Source of the DNA: Pseudonocardia sp.
Lineage (GTDB): Bacteria > Actinomycetota > Actinomycetes > Mycobacteriales > Pseudonocardiaceae
NCBI GenBank assembly: GCA_029266775.1
Contig: JAQSWF010000017.1
Location: 1 to 36,151, forward strand
Direction: 5' to 3'
DNA length: 36,151 bases
Shown piece by piece: positions 24,728 through 31,986 of this stretch. Both the position numbers and the translations under genes were made by a program. The stretch's first letter is position 1, and each line of letters starts with the position of its first letter. The notes under the pieces are model-generated. The model did not search any database. It was not told the origin of the DNA and saw only the letters and a program-made list of their open reading frames with translations.

Positions 24728-25779
24728 CGGACGAGGCGGGTGCCGGCGACCAGCGCGCACAGCTTGCGGAAGGCCAGATCGCGCGGCTGCTGGTAGAGCC
24801 CGCAGTCGGTGCTGATCACCAGCCGCTGCGCCGGGACGTGCGCGAGTGCGAGCCGGATGCGCGCGGCGACCTGCTCCGCCGTCTCCACGTGCGGGCTCAT
24901 CACCTCCACGACGCCGATGCCGAGCTGCGTCCCCTCGCGGTCGAGCCAGCCGCTCAGCAGCTCCACCTCCGCCATCCCCGGCCGGGCGGTCTCGAGGTGT
25001 ATCTCGTGCCAGCCGAGGGCGCGGCCGGAGTCGAACAGCTTGGCCAGGCAGGCGGCGTTGACCTCGGGGTAGACGCAGTCGAACTCGCGGGCGTTGCCGT
25101 AGCACATATGCCACACGAGATGGGCCGGGACGCGATGGGCGGCGCGGTCCATCACCTCGAGCACCCACTCGTCGCGTCCTCCGGACGCGATGAAGGCCTG
25201 CTCGGTGAGCTGCAGGACGCCCGCGCCGTGCTCCGCCAGCCAGCGCAGCTCCCGGTTGAACGCGTCCGCGACGTCCCGGCGCAGCGCGGTGAGGTCGCCG
25301 TAGTACTCGTCCTCGCACCAGGTTGCGACCGTGGCCGGGCCGGCGTTGATATTGATCTTGAACGGCTTGTCGGTGGCCAGCCTGACGGCGTCCAGCACCG
25401 GCGCGAGCACCGGCCGCACCCAGTGGACCTTGTCGTACACCACCGGCCGGAAGTACTGCTCCATGCCCGGCACCCGTCCCGGGGGCCCGTAGCCGCGGAA
25501 GCCGTGGAGCCGCAGCGGCACCAGCAACATCTGGACCTTGTCGTACGGGGTCTCACCCTGGAAGTACTGGTTGCCGTCGGTGACGATGTCCAGGCCCGCG
25601 AGATCCTGGTCCTTCACGCACAGCCGCACCGCGTCCTCGTAGAGGGTGCGCTGGTACATGTCCAGGTAGTCGACCTCGTACGCCGACTCGCGCAGCACCC
25701 CGCCCCGCAACCACAGGGGACGCGGCCAGCTGCCGACCATGGTCGTCGGCAGCAGGACGTCGTGGTTGCCCACCCGCAT
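24688..25779 (-). CDS. MetE-fold zinc protein, second paralogue of epoxyalkane:CoM transferase
   Basis: 363 residues from ATG 25779 (MRVGNHDVLLPTTMVGSWPR, aligned with the EtnE start MRVGDREIVIPTSMVGNYPN). The C-terminal-type MetE zinc ligands are all present: His and Cys in LVWHMCYGN, Glu in IHLETARPG and Cys in STDCGLYQQ. The N-terminal half of methionine synthase is absent, so it is not MetE. It lacks the etnE-typical segments NYPNPRW and VKSTITETA. It follows the ComA-type gene after 28 bp in the same unit. It could be a thiol transferase for CoM, a CoM-synthesis step or an alternative epoxide transferase. Confidence 0.88.
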   Translation of the reverse strand: MRVGNHDVLLPTTMVGSWPRPLWLRGGVLRESAYEVDYLDMYQRTLYEDAVRLCVKDQDLAGLDIVTDGNQYFQGETPYDKVQMLLVPLRLHGFRGYGPPGRVPGMEQYFRPVVYDKVHWVRPVLAPVLDAVRLATDKPFKININAGPATVATWCEDEYYGDLTALRRDVADAFNRELRWLAEHGAGVLQLTEQAFIASGGRDEWVLEVMDRAAHRVPAHLVWHMCYGNAREFDCVYPEVNAACLAKLFDSGRALGWHEIHLETARPGMAEVELLSGWLDREGTQLGIGVVEVMSPHVETAEQVAARIRLALAHVPAQRLVISTDCGLYQQPRDLAFRKLCALVAGTRLVRQELGAAPDGRRR

Positions 25780-25807
25780 CCGGTACCGCCTAACGCTTGT
25801 GAGATGA

Positions 25808-26638
25808 CTAGTGGATCAGCGGGTGGACGGGGTGGATGGGGAAGGCCTCGCTCGGCCGGCCAGGGCCATCGGAGTCGGGCAGCAGGTCCAGCGTGTCCGA
25901 CCGCAGGCCGAGCCGCAGCGTCTCCAGGGCGATGACCTCGTCGGCCGGGATGTTGCCGAGGCTCGCCGACGGCCCGAGCCGGCGGACGAACCAGGCCTGC
26001 TGGTCCTTGCGGGGGGCCTCGAAGATGATCCGGTCGGGGGGCAGGTCCGCGACGAGCGCATCGACCAGCTCGGCGCGCACCCGTCCGTCGGGTCTGTAGA
26101 GCCCGACCGTCCCACTCTCGCGAGCCTCGGCGATGAGCAGCGACGCCCCGGCGTCAAGATCGCCGCGCATCTCCGCCACCCACGAGGCGGCGATGACGTC
26201 GACCGCCGGGTTCTTCGAGCCGCACTCGGAGAGCACGACGAACTCCTGCGCCAGCCGGTGGATCAGCTCGCGCTTGTGCGCGATGGTCATCCCGAGCGCG
26301 CCGTTGGACACCTCGACGTGCGTGACGCCCAGGCGCTCCAGCCACCGCACGTAGTCGTCGATCCGGTCCTGCCGGTCACAGATCTCCAGCAGCGTCCCGC
26401 CGGGACAGAGGTGGATGTCGGCAGACCGGCAGAGGGCGACCTTCGCCTTCACCCCGTCCGAGACGTATGCCGTGCCCCAACCCAGCTTGACGATGTCGAT
26501 CGACTCCCGGGCGGTCTGGATCAACGACTCCAGCCCGACCAGCGACAACCCCTTGTCCAGCACGTGGGTGAGGCCGTCCGATCGTGGCTTGGGCGACCGG
26601 TAGGGCAGGTTCAGGAACCCTGGCCCGATCTGTCCCAC
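25808..26638 (-). CDS. comA: Phosphosulfolactate synthase (ComA / XcbB1 type)
   Basis: 276 residues from GTG 26638, with AAGGAG seven bases upstream. The sequence follows the ComA family: GLTHVLDKGLSLVGLESLIQ (Lys in the barrel), DIVKLGWGTAYV, HLCPGGTLLEI, THVEVSNGALGMTIAHK, VLSECGSKNP and IIFEAPRKDQQAWFV. The enzyme adds sulfite to phosphoenolpyruvate to make (2R)-phospho-3-sulfolactate, the first step of CoM synthesis in methanogens and in X. autotrophicus. Some bacteria have homologues for sulfolactate in spores, but the EtnE gene opposite makes CoM the natural product. It leads the unit with the MetE-fold gene and is divergent from etnE. Confidence 0.93.
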   Translation of the reverse strand: MGQIGPGFLNLPYRSPKPRSDGLTHVLDKGLSLVGLESLIQTARESIDIVKLGWGTAYVSDGVKAKVALCRSADIHLCPGGTLLEICDRQDRIDDYVRWLERLGVTHVEVSNGALGMTIAHKRELIHRLAQEFVVLSECGSKNPAVDVIAASWVAEMRGDLDAGASLLIAEARESGTVGLYRPDGRVRAELVDALVADLPPDRIIFEAPRKDQQAWFVRRLGPSASLGNIPADEVIALETLRLGLRSDTLDLLPDSDGPGRPSEAFPIHPVHPLIH

Positions 26639-26865
26639 ACGTCGCTCCTTTGCGCGCCGGCGTCCTCGCTCGCGTCAGGTCTACGTCGCTGACGCCGTTT
26701 TGGCTCGGCCTGGCGAGCCGGGTTGGCCAGCGGGGACAGGACCGCTGTCCCGGCTGGCCAACAAATCCGGGCTGCAACGCCCCAGGGACTAGCGTCGGGG
26801 CCCGTCTGTGGCCTGGCCCACACGGTGACGCGGCGCGAGCCGCGGCGGATCGAGGGAGGAAGCGC
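26639..26865. promoter_or_regulatory. comA-etnE divergent control region with three inverted repeats
   Basis: This 227-bp spacer must hold promoters for both the CoM-synthesis unit and the etnE chain. Three dyads are visible: GCGTCAG-N10-CTGACGC (26672-26695), GGCTCG-N6-CGAGCC (26702-26719) and a large 39-bp near-palindrome (26723-26761). Their clustering between the two start codons fits operator sites for a shared regulator. No regulator gene of TetR, GntR or LysR type is seen nearby; the MEDS protein at 35490 is the only candidate in the window. The etnE ribosome site is GAGGGAGGA at 26852-26860. Confidence 0.6.
26723..26761. promoter_or_regulatory. 39-bp near-perfect palindrome, candidate operator
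   Basis: Arms TTGGCCAGC-G-GGGACAG (26723-26739) and CTGTCCC-G-GCTGGCCAA (26745-26761) pair at 16 of 17 positions, around a 5-base centre. It is 105 bp before the etnE start and 85 bp before the comA start. The lack of a T-run and the position between two start codons argue against a terminator. Confidence 0.6.
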
Positions 26866-27975
26866 ATGCGTGTCGGCGACCGGGAGATCGTCATCCCCAC
26901 CTCGATGGTCGGGAACTACCCGAACCCCCGCTGGTGGGACGCGGGGCCGGTGCGGAACTGGACGGGCGAGCAGTACCCGCCGGACTCGTTCACCGAGGAG
27001 GCGTTCGAGGACGCTATCGGCAGTCTCGTCGCCGACCAGGAGCGAGCCGGGCTCGACATCGTCACCGACGGCCGGGTCCAGGGCGACTGCTACTCCGAGC
27101 AGGCCGTCTACTACTACCACCGCCGCCTCGGCTACGACATCCACGGCGGCTACCTGGGCTTCCCGATCTACTCTCGCCTGCACGCGGGCACCGCGAAGCA
27201 GGAGATCAAGCGGCGTGGTCCGATCATGGTCGAGCAGGCCCGCGCGTTGAAGCGGCTCACCGACCGGCCTACCAAGATCCAGTACACGGGCCCGCAGGTG
27301 CTCGCGCAGACGACGAACGACCTCCACTACGACAACAGCCGCGACCGCGCGATGGCCATTGCCGCTGCGCTCAACGAGGACATCCTCGAGGTCGACGCCA
27401 TGGGCGTCGACTTCATCCAGCTCGACGAGTTCACCTGGCCCTACTTCTACGAAGACTGGGCGATCGAGGCGTTCAACCGCGCCGTGCAGGGCGTACAAAA
27501 TGCACAGGTCATCGTGCACGTCTGCTGGGGCAACTGGGGCGGCACACCTGCCTACATGCCGGATGACACCGCCGCAGCCGGCGAGATCTTCGACCTCACC
27601 CAGCGCAAGGGGCCAGAGCCCTCCGCGACGGCCTCGGTCGTGCCGAAGTCCTACGAAGCCGACATCAGCGTGCTCAACCTGGAGAACTGCGGGCGGCGGT
27701 CGGACGACGCATCCGGACTGGACGTCATGAAGAATCATCCGCTGCCGGACAACGTGACGTTCTGGGCGGGCGTGATCGACGTCAAGTCGACGATCACCGA
27801 GACCGCCGAGCAGGTTGCCGACCGCATCGAGCGGCTGCTCGAGTACATCCCGGCGGAGCGCCTGGGCGTGACCACCGACTGTGGCTTGATCATGATCCAG
27901 CGCTACATCGCACAGATGAAGCTGCACGCGCTCGTCGAGGGCACCGAGCTGGTGCGCAAGCGTCTCGGGGCCTAA
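26866..27975 (+). CDS. etnE: Epoxyalkane:coenzyme M transferase (EtnE/XecA type)
   Basis: 369 residues from ATG 26866, with a strong GGGAGGA site. The enzyme opens an epoxide by attack of the CoM thiolate, giving a 2-hydroxyalkyl-CoM. Zinc ligands of the MetE C-terminal fold are His218 and Cys220 (IVHVCWGN), Glu273 (LNLENCGRR) and Cys339 (VTTDCGL). The segments NYPNPRWW near the start and IDVKSTITETAEQVAD near the end match those used for etnE-directed primers in ethene and vinyl chloride degraders (from memory), which sets it apart from methionine synthase. Compared with MetE there is an insert of about 30 residues between the Cys220 and Glu273 blocks. It is first in a chain of tightly spaced genes running to the right edge. 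Confidence 0.93.
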   Translation: MRVGDREIVIPTSMVGNYPNPRWWDAGPVRNWTGEQYPPDSFTEEAFEDAIGSLVADQERAGLDIVTDGRVQGDCYSEQAVYYYHRRLGYDIHGGYLGFPIYSRLHAGTAKQEIKRRGPIMVEQARALKRLTDRPTKIQYTGPQVLAQTTNDLHYDNSRDRAMAIAAALNEDILEVDAMGVDFIQLDEFTWPYFYEDWAIEAFNRAVQGVQNAQVIVHVCWGNWGGTPAYMPDDTAAAGEIFDLTQRKGPEPSATASVVPKSYEADISVLNLENCGRRSDDASGLDVMKNHPLPDNVTFWAGVIDVKSTITETAEQVADRIERLLEYIPAERLGVTTDCGLIMIQRYIAQMKLHALVEGTELVRKRLGA

Positions 27976-27979
27976 CGCG

Positions 27980-28165
27980 ATGCCGGTGCTGGACCTGCGG
28001 TGCCCGGAATGCGGGCACACGTTCCGGTCGCTGGTGATGGACGGCACGAAGGAGCCGGAGGTCTGGGTCTGCTCGGCGTGCGGGAGCCGCCGGGCAGTAC
28101 CCGTCCACCGCCACACGGACGGCCACCCGTGGGCGGGCGGGTCACCGGATCTCTGCTGCGGCTGA
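27980..28165 (+). CDS. 61-aa FmdB-like zinc ribbon protein
   Basis: Starts four bases after the etnE stop, MPVLDLRCPECGHTFRSLVM. Two CxxC pairs (CPEC and CSAC) form a typical zinc ribbon, and the protein ends in CCG, an unusual cysteine tail. FmdB-like ribbons are often encoded next to amidase or zinc-enzyme genes. Because EtnE is a zinc enzyme, a role in metal loading or in a complex with EtnE is tempting but unproven. The length and motif make it a real gene despite its size. Confidence 0.85.
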   Translation: MPVLDLRCPECGHTFRSLVMDGTKEPEVWVCSACGSRRAVPVHRHTDGHPWAGGSPDLCCG

Positions 28166-28176
28166 CGGTGTCGAGC

Positions 28177-29508
28177 GTGTCGACGGTGCGCAGGCTGGTG
28201 GTCGTGGGCGGCGGCGCCGCGGGCATGTCCGCCGCGTCGGCCGCACGCCGGGTCGACCCGACGCTGGAGATCGTCGTGCTGGAGGCGACCGGGTACGTCG
28301 CCTACGGCCTGTGCGGGATCCCGTACTACCTCGCGGGGCTCGTGGAGCGGGCGGACGAGCTGGTCGCTCATCCGGCGGCCTACTTCGCCGAACGCCGCCG
28401 GCTCGACCTCCGCATGCACGCCGAGGTGACCGCCCTCGACCCGGACCGCGGCCGCGTCTCCTACCGCCAGGCCGGGCGGCACCGCACCCTCGGATACGAC
28501 GCGCTCGTCGTCGCAGCCGGCGGGGTCCCCGGCGCGGTGGCGCTCTCCGGGGTGCCGCGCGACCGCGTGTTCACCATCCGCACGCTCGAGGACGCGATCA
28601 CGTTGCGCACCCTGCTCGACGCGGGCCGGGTCGGCCGTGCCCTCGCCGTCGGCGCTGGCTACATCGGGCTGGAGATGGCCGAGGCGCTCGCGGCGCGCGG
28701 CTGCGCCGTGACCGTCGTGGAACGCCTGGACCGCGTGCTCACCTCGCTGGACGAGGAGGTGGCCGCCACGGTCGAGGCGCACGTGCGCGAGCACGTCGAC
28801 CTGCGCCTGTCCACCGGGCTCGACTCTGCGGAATGGGGGAGAGCGCTCGACGAGCAGCCGGACGTCGTCGTGCTCGCCACCGGCGTGCGGCCGGCGACGA
28901 CCGTCGCGGCGGCCGCCGGCGCGTACACCGGCCCGGCCGGTGCCCTGCTCGTCGACGACGAGATGCGCACGAGCCTGCCCCGGATCTGGGCGGCGGGCGA
29001 CTGCATCGCGCCCTACCACCGGGTCCTGGGGCGGCCGGCGTACGTGCCACTGGGCCCGGCCGCCAACCGGACCGGCCGGGTCGCGGGCACCGTGGCCGCG
29101 GGCGGCACGGCGAGCTTCCCGGGCGTGGTCGGGACCGCGGTGGTCAAGGTGTTCGACCTGGAGGTCGCGCGCACCGGGCTGACACTGGCCGAGGCGGAGG
29201 CCGCCGGGATCGACGCCGTCGCGACCGACGTCGTCCACCGGTCGCGGGCCAAGTACTACCCGGGGTCCGCGCCGCTGTCGGTGCGGCTGGTCCACGAACG
29301 GACCGGTCGGGTGCTCGGCGCCCAGCTCGTGGGGCGCGAGGGCGCGGCGAAGCGGGTCGACGTGGTGGCGGCGGCGCTGCACGCGCGGCTGACGGTCGCC
29401 GATCTCGGCGCGCTCGACCTGTCGTACGCGCCGCCGTTCGCGCCCGTGCAGGACCCGTTGCTGATGGTCGCACAGGCGGCCGCGCGGACCCGGGAGGCGG
29501 TGGCGTAG
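28177..29508 (+). CDS. FAD/NAD(P)-disulfide oxidoreductase, CoA-disulfide-reductase family
   Basis: 443 residues with GTG 28177 chosen as start (MSTVRRLVVVGGGAAGMSAA); GTG 28168 is also possible. It has the FAD loop VVVGGGAAGMSAASAARR, the single active cysteine in YGLCGIPYYLAG (Cys46, CoADR/NADH-oxidase type), the NAD(P) loop ALAVGAGYIGLEMAEAL, ATGVRPAT, the second FAD motif IWAAGDCIA and a dimerisation domain with KYYPGSAPLSVRL. It lacks the CxxxxC pair of lipoamide dehydrogenase and of 2-ketopropyl-CoM carboxylase. In ethene and vinyl chloride degraders a disulfide reductase of this kind is suggested to release CoM from the C2 unit; here it may do so or reduce CoM disulfide. Confidence 0.9.
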   Translation: MSTVRRLVVVGGGAAGMSAASAARRVDPTLEIVVLEATGYVAYGLCGIPYYLAGLVERADELVAHPAAYFAERRRLDLRMHAEVTALDPDRGRVSYRQAGRHRTLGYDALVVAAGGVPGAVALSGVPRDRVFTIRTLEDAITLRTLLDAGRVGRALAVGAGYIGLEMAEALAARGCAVTVVERLDRVLTSLDEEVAATVEAHVREHVDLRLSTGLDSAEWGRALDEQPDVVVLATGVRPATTVAAAAGAYTGPAGALLVDDEMRTSLPRIWAAGDCIAPYHRVLGRPAYVPLGPAANRTGRVAGTVAAGGTASFPGVVGTAVVKVFDLEVARTGLTLAEAEAAGIDAVATDVVHRSRAKYYPGSAPLSVRLVHERTGRVLGAQLVGREGAAKRVDVVAAALHARLTVADLGALDLSYAPPFAPVQDPLLMVAQAAARTREAVA

Positions 29509-29510
29509 CG

Positions 29511-30284
29511 ATGCCGACGGGTGAGCGGTTGGCGGGCAAGCTCGCCGTGGTCACCGGCGCCGGCTCGGGCATCGGACAGGCCACCGCCCTGCTCTTCGCT
29601 GCCGAAGGTGCAACGGTCGGGGTGCTCGACGTCTCGACCGACGCCGCGTCCGGCACCGTGACGTTGATCGACAAGGAGGGCGGTGCCGCCCAGGCGCTGG
29701 TCGCCGACGTCGCGCGCGCGGAGGAGGTCGAGGCGGCCCTGGGCGACTTCGTCGCGGCGCACGGCGGCCTGCACGTGCTCTACAACAATGCCGGGGTCGG
29801 CTCCCGGGGCTCGGTGGCGGTGGCGGACGAGGACGACTGGCATCGCTGCTTCGCAGTCAACGTGACGGGCACCTTCCTGTGTTCACGGGCCGCGCTGCGG
29901 CACATGAGCGACGGCGGGACGATCGTCAACCAGGGCTCGGTCGCGGCGTTGGTCGGCATCCCGAGCTTCGCGGCCTACTGCGCGGCCAAGGGCGCAATCG
30001 TCGCGCTCACCCGCTCCATGGCCGTCGACCTGGCTCCCCGCCGGATCAGGGTCAACGTCATCTGTCCCGGCACCGTCTACACGCCGCTGATGGAACCGAT
30101 GCTGCGGGCCCGCGGCGAGGGCGACCTCGAGCTCGGGCTGGCCCGGACGCTCGTCAAGTACCCGCTCGGCCGGCTCGGCAGCCCGGAGGACATCGCGAAT
30201 GTGGCACTGTTCCTGGTGAGCGACGAGGCGGCGTTCATGACCGGCGCCGTGATCACCCCCGACGGCGGGATGACGGCCCAATGA
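29511..30284 (+). CDS. SDR-family dehydrogenase, candidate hydroxyalkyl-CoM dehydrogenase
   Basis: 257 residues from ATG 29511 (MPTGERLAGKLAVVTGAGSG). SDR features are GAGSGIGQATALLF, YNNAGVGSRG, NQGSVAALVGIPSF (Ser), YCAAKGAIVALTRS (Tyr, Lys), NVICPGTVYTPLMEPML and the end DGGMTAQ. It is a close paralogue of the SDR at 16156. Position inside the etnE chain makes oxidation of 2-hydroxyalkyl-CoM to the carbonyl the likely job, analogous to the (R)/(S)-hydroxypropyl-CoM dehydrogenases. Arg residues after the TP-L-M-E motif (LRARGEGD) could hold the sulfonate; this is a suggestion. Its stop overlaps the next start (ATGA). Confidence 0.92.
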   Translation: MPTGERLAGKLAVVTGAGSGIGQATALLFAAEGATVGVLDVSTDAASGTVTLIDKEGGAAQALVADVARAEEVEAALGDFVAAHGGLHVLYNNAGVGSRGSVAVADEDDWHRCFAVNVTGTFLCSRAALRHMSDGGTIVNQGSVAALVGIPSFAAYCAAKGAIVALTRSMAVDLAPRRIRVNVICPGTVYTPLMEPMLRARGEGDLELGLARTLVKYPLGRLGSPEDIANVALFLVSDEAAFMTGAVITPDGGMTAQ

Positions 30285-31189
30285 CGGGCTTCCACCTCGG
30301 CACCGACAAGCGGGCGACGCTCGACGAGGCCGCCGCGCTCGTTCCCTCCGGTGCCACCGTCGCGCTCGGTGGCGGCCTGTGCGCGCGCCTGCCGATGGCG
30401 CTGGTCCGGGCGCTCGTCCGGGCGGACCGCAACGAGCTGCACGTGGTCGGCTCGGCCCACTCGATCGACGTCGACCTGCTGATCGCGGCCGGCGCCGTCG
30501 GGGTGTGCGAGGAGAGCTACGTCGGCTTCGAGCAGGACCTCGGCCTGGCGCCGGCCTACCGGCGCGCTGCCGAGACCGGCGCCGTCGCGGTGCGGGAGAG
30601 CTGCTGCGTCACCGTGCTGACGCAGCTGCGCGCCGCGGAGATGGGCCTGTCGTTCCTGCCCGTGCGCGGCGTCAAGGGCACCGACATGGAGGCGCTGCAC
30701 CCGGAGTACCGGCGGGTGCGGTGCCCCTTCACCGGCGACGAGCTGGTGGCCGTGCCCCCGCTCGCCCCGGATGTGGCGCTGCTGCACGCACCGATCGGCG
30801 ACGCGGCCGGCAACCTGCACCTGGACCAGCCCTACGTGCTCGACGAGCGGTTCGCGCACGCGTCCCGGATGGTCGTCACGACCGTCGACCGCCTGGTGCC
30901 GACGTCGGAGGTCGTCGCGGCCGGCGTCACCATCCCGGGACACACGGTCGCGGCGGTGGTGGAGGCGCCGTTCGGCGCGCACCCGGCGTCCTGCTACCCG
31001 GGCTACGCGTACGACCGCCCGCATCTGGCCGGGTACATCGCGGCTGCGGCGGCGGGCGGCAGCCAACTCGCGAGCTACCTGGACCGGTACGTGCACGCGG
31101 GCGAGGACGCCTACCGAGCGGAGATCGACGTCGCCCGCCTCACGTCGTGGTCGACGTGCGACACGGCATGGCAGGAGCTCTTCCGATGA
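30281..31189 (+). CDS. CoA transferase family, alpha subunit
   Basis: 302 residues from ATG 30281. The sequence follows glutaconate/3-oxoadipate CoA transferase alpha subunits: DEAAALVPSGATVALGGGLC near the start, ELHVVGSAHSIDVDLLIAAG, CEESYVGFEQDLGLAP, FTGDELVAVPPLAPDVALLH and HAPIGDAAGNLHLDQPY. It pairs with the beta gene by an ATGA overlap. The pair would move CoA onto a carboxylate, in this context perhaps a CoM-thioether acid. The related IpdA/IpdB hydrolases of steroid catabolism have the same fold, so ring-cleavage hydrolase activity is the main alternative. Confidence 0.88.
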   Translation: MTGFHLGTDKRATLDEAAALVPSGATVALGGGLCARLPMALVRALVRADRNELHVVGSAHSIDVDLLIAAGAVGVCEESYVGFEQDLGLAPAYRRAAETGAVAVRESCCVTVLTQLRAAEMGLSFLPVRGVKGTDMEALHPEYRRVRCPFTGDELVAVPPLAPDVALLHAPIGDAAGNLHLDQPYVLDERFAHASRMVVTTVDRLVPTSEVVAAGVTIPGHTVAAVVEAPFGAHPASCYPGYAYDRPHLAGYIAAAAAGGSQLASYLDRYVHAGEDAYRAEIDVARLTSWSTCDTAWQELFR

Positions 31190-31986
31190 GTTGGACGCTC
31201 GACGAGTGGTTCGTCGTCGCGCTCGCGCGCACCATCGGCGATGGCGAGGTCGTCTTCCACGGGTTCGCGAGCCCCTGCGCGCAAGTCGCCATGCACGTCG
31301 CGAAGCGGACGCACGCGCCCGGCTCGCTGCTGGTCGAGGGAGCCACCTACGCCGTCGACCCGGTGCCCGTGTTCGTCCCGCCCACCAGCAACGACCTGGC
31401 CCTGCACCGCGATGCCACCTACCGGATGCGGTTCGAGGAGTTCTTCGACGCGGCGTGCCGCGGTGCGATCGACCGCATGTTCCTCTCCGGTGGGCAGATC
31501 GACGGATACGGCAACACCAACGTCACGGCAATCGGCGGGCTGCCGCACCCGAAGATCAAGTTGGGGGGTGGGGGTGGCGGCTGCAACATCTCGGCGACCA
31601 TCGGCGCGCTGACGGTGTGGACGACGCGGCACCGCTCGGGGCGGACGCTCGTCCGGCACGTCGACTTCCTCACCGACATCGGTCACCGCACCCCGGAAGG
31701 CGACCGCGCCGAGCTGGGCTACCCGGGCCGGGGGCCGGAGTGGCTCGTCACCGAGCTGGGCCTCTTCGACTTCGTCGACGGACACGCCCGGCTGCGGGTG
31801 CTGTTCCCGGACGTGACCCTCGCCGACGTCGACGCGGCCACCGGCTTCGAGCTGCGCGTCGAGCTGGTCGACGGCCTCCTCCCGCCGCCGACCGCGGCCG
31901 AGCTGGAGGCGGTGCGCGCGGTCGATCCCCTCGGCGTGCGCCGGAGCGAGTTCGGACCCGACGAGCTGCGGCGCACCTTCCCGTGA
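31186..31986 (+). CDS. CoA transferase family, beta subunit
   Basis: 266 residues. It has VVFHGFASPCAQVAMHVAK, LLVEGATYAVDPVPVFVPP and FLSGGQIDGYGNTNVTAIG, followed by a Gly-rich turn (KLGGGGGGCNIS). Glu51 in LLVEGATY sits close to where glutaconate CoA transferase has its catalytic Glu54 (E-S-G motif), so true CoA transfer is possible. The start overlaps the alpha stop, and its own stop overlaps the next start (GTGA), so the three genes are coupled. Confidence 0.88.
   Translation: MSWTLDEWFVVALARTIGDGEVVFHGFASPCAQVAMHVAKRTHAPGSLLVEGATYAVDPVPVFVPPTSNDLALHRDATYRMRFEEFFDAACRGAIDRMFLSGGQIDGYGNTNVTAIGGLPHPKIKLGGGGGGCNISATIGALTVWTTRHRSGRTLVRHVDFLTDIGHRTPEGDRAELGYPGRGPEWLVTELGLFDFVDGHARLRVLFPDVTLADVDAATGFELRVELVDGLLPPPTAAELEAVRAVDPLGVRRSEFGPDELRRTFP

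Noticed and set aside
26866-27975. Methionine synthase (MetE)
   Set aside because: The N-terminal MetE half is missing, etnE-typical segments are present, and the neighbours are CoM and CoA genes.
26611-29382. Very long minus-strand open frame (over 900 codons) opposite etnE, the zinc ribbon gene and the flavoprotein gene
   Set aside because: It is Arg/Gly/His-rich without domains and is an antisense shadow of strongly constrained genes in GC-rich DNA.
28177-29508. 2-Ketopropyl-CoM carboxylase or lipoamide dehydrogenase
   Set aside because: Only one cysteine is at the active site (GLCGIPYY) instead of the redox-active CxxxxC pair, so it fits the CoA-disulfide-reductase group.
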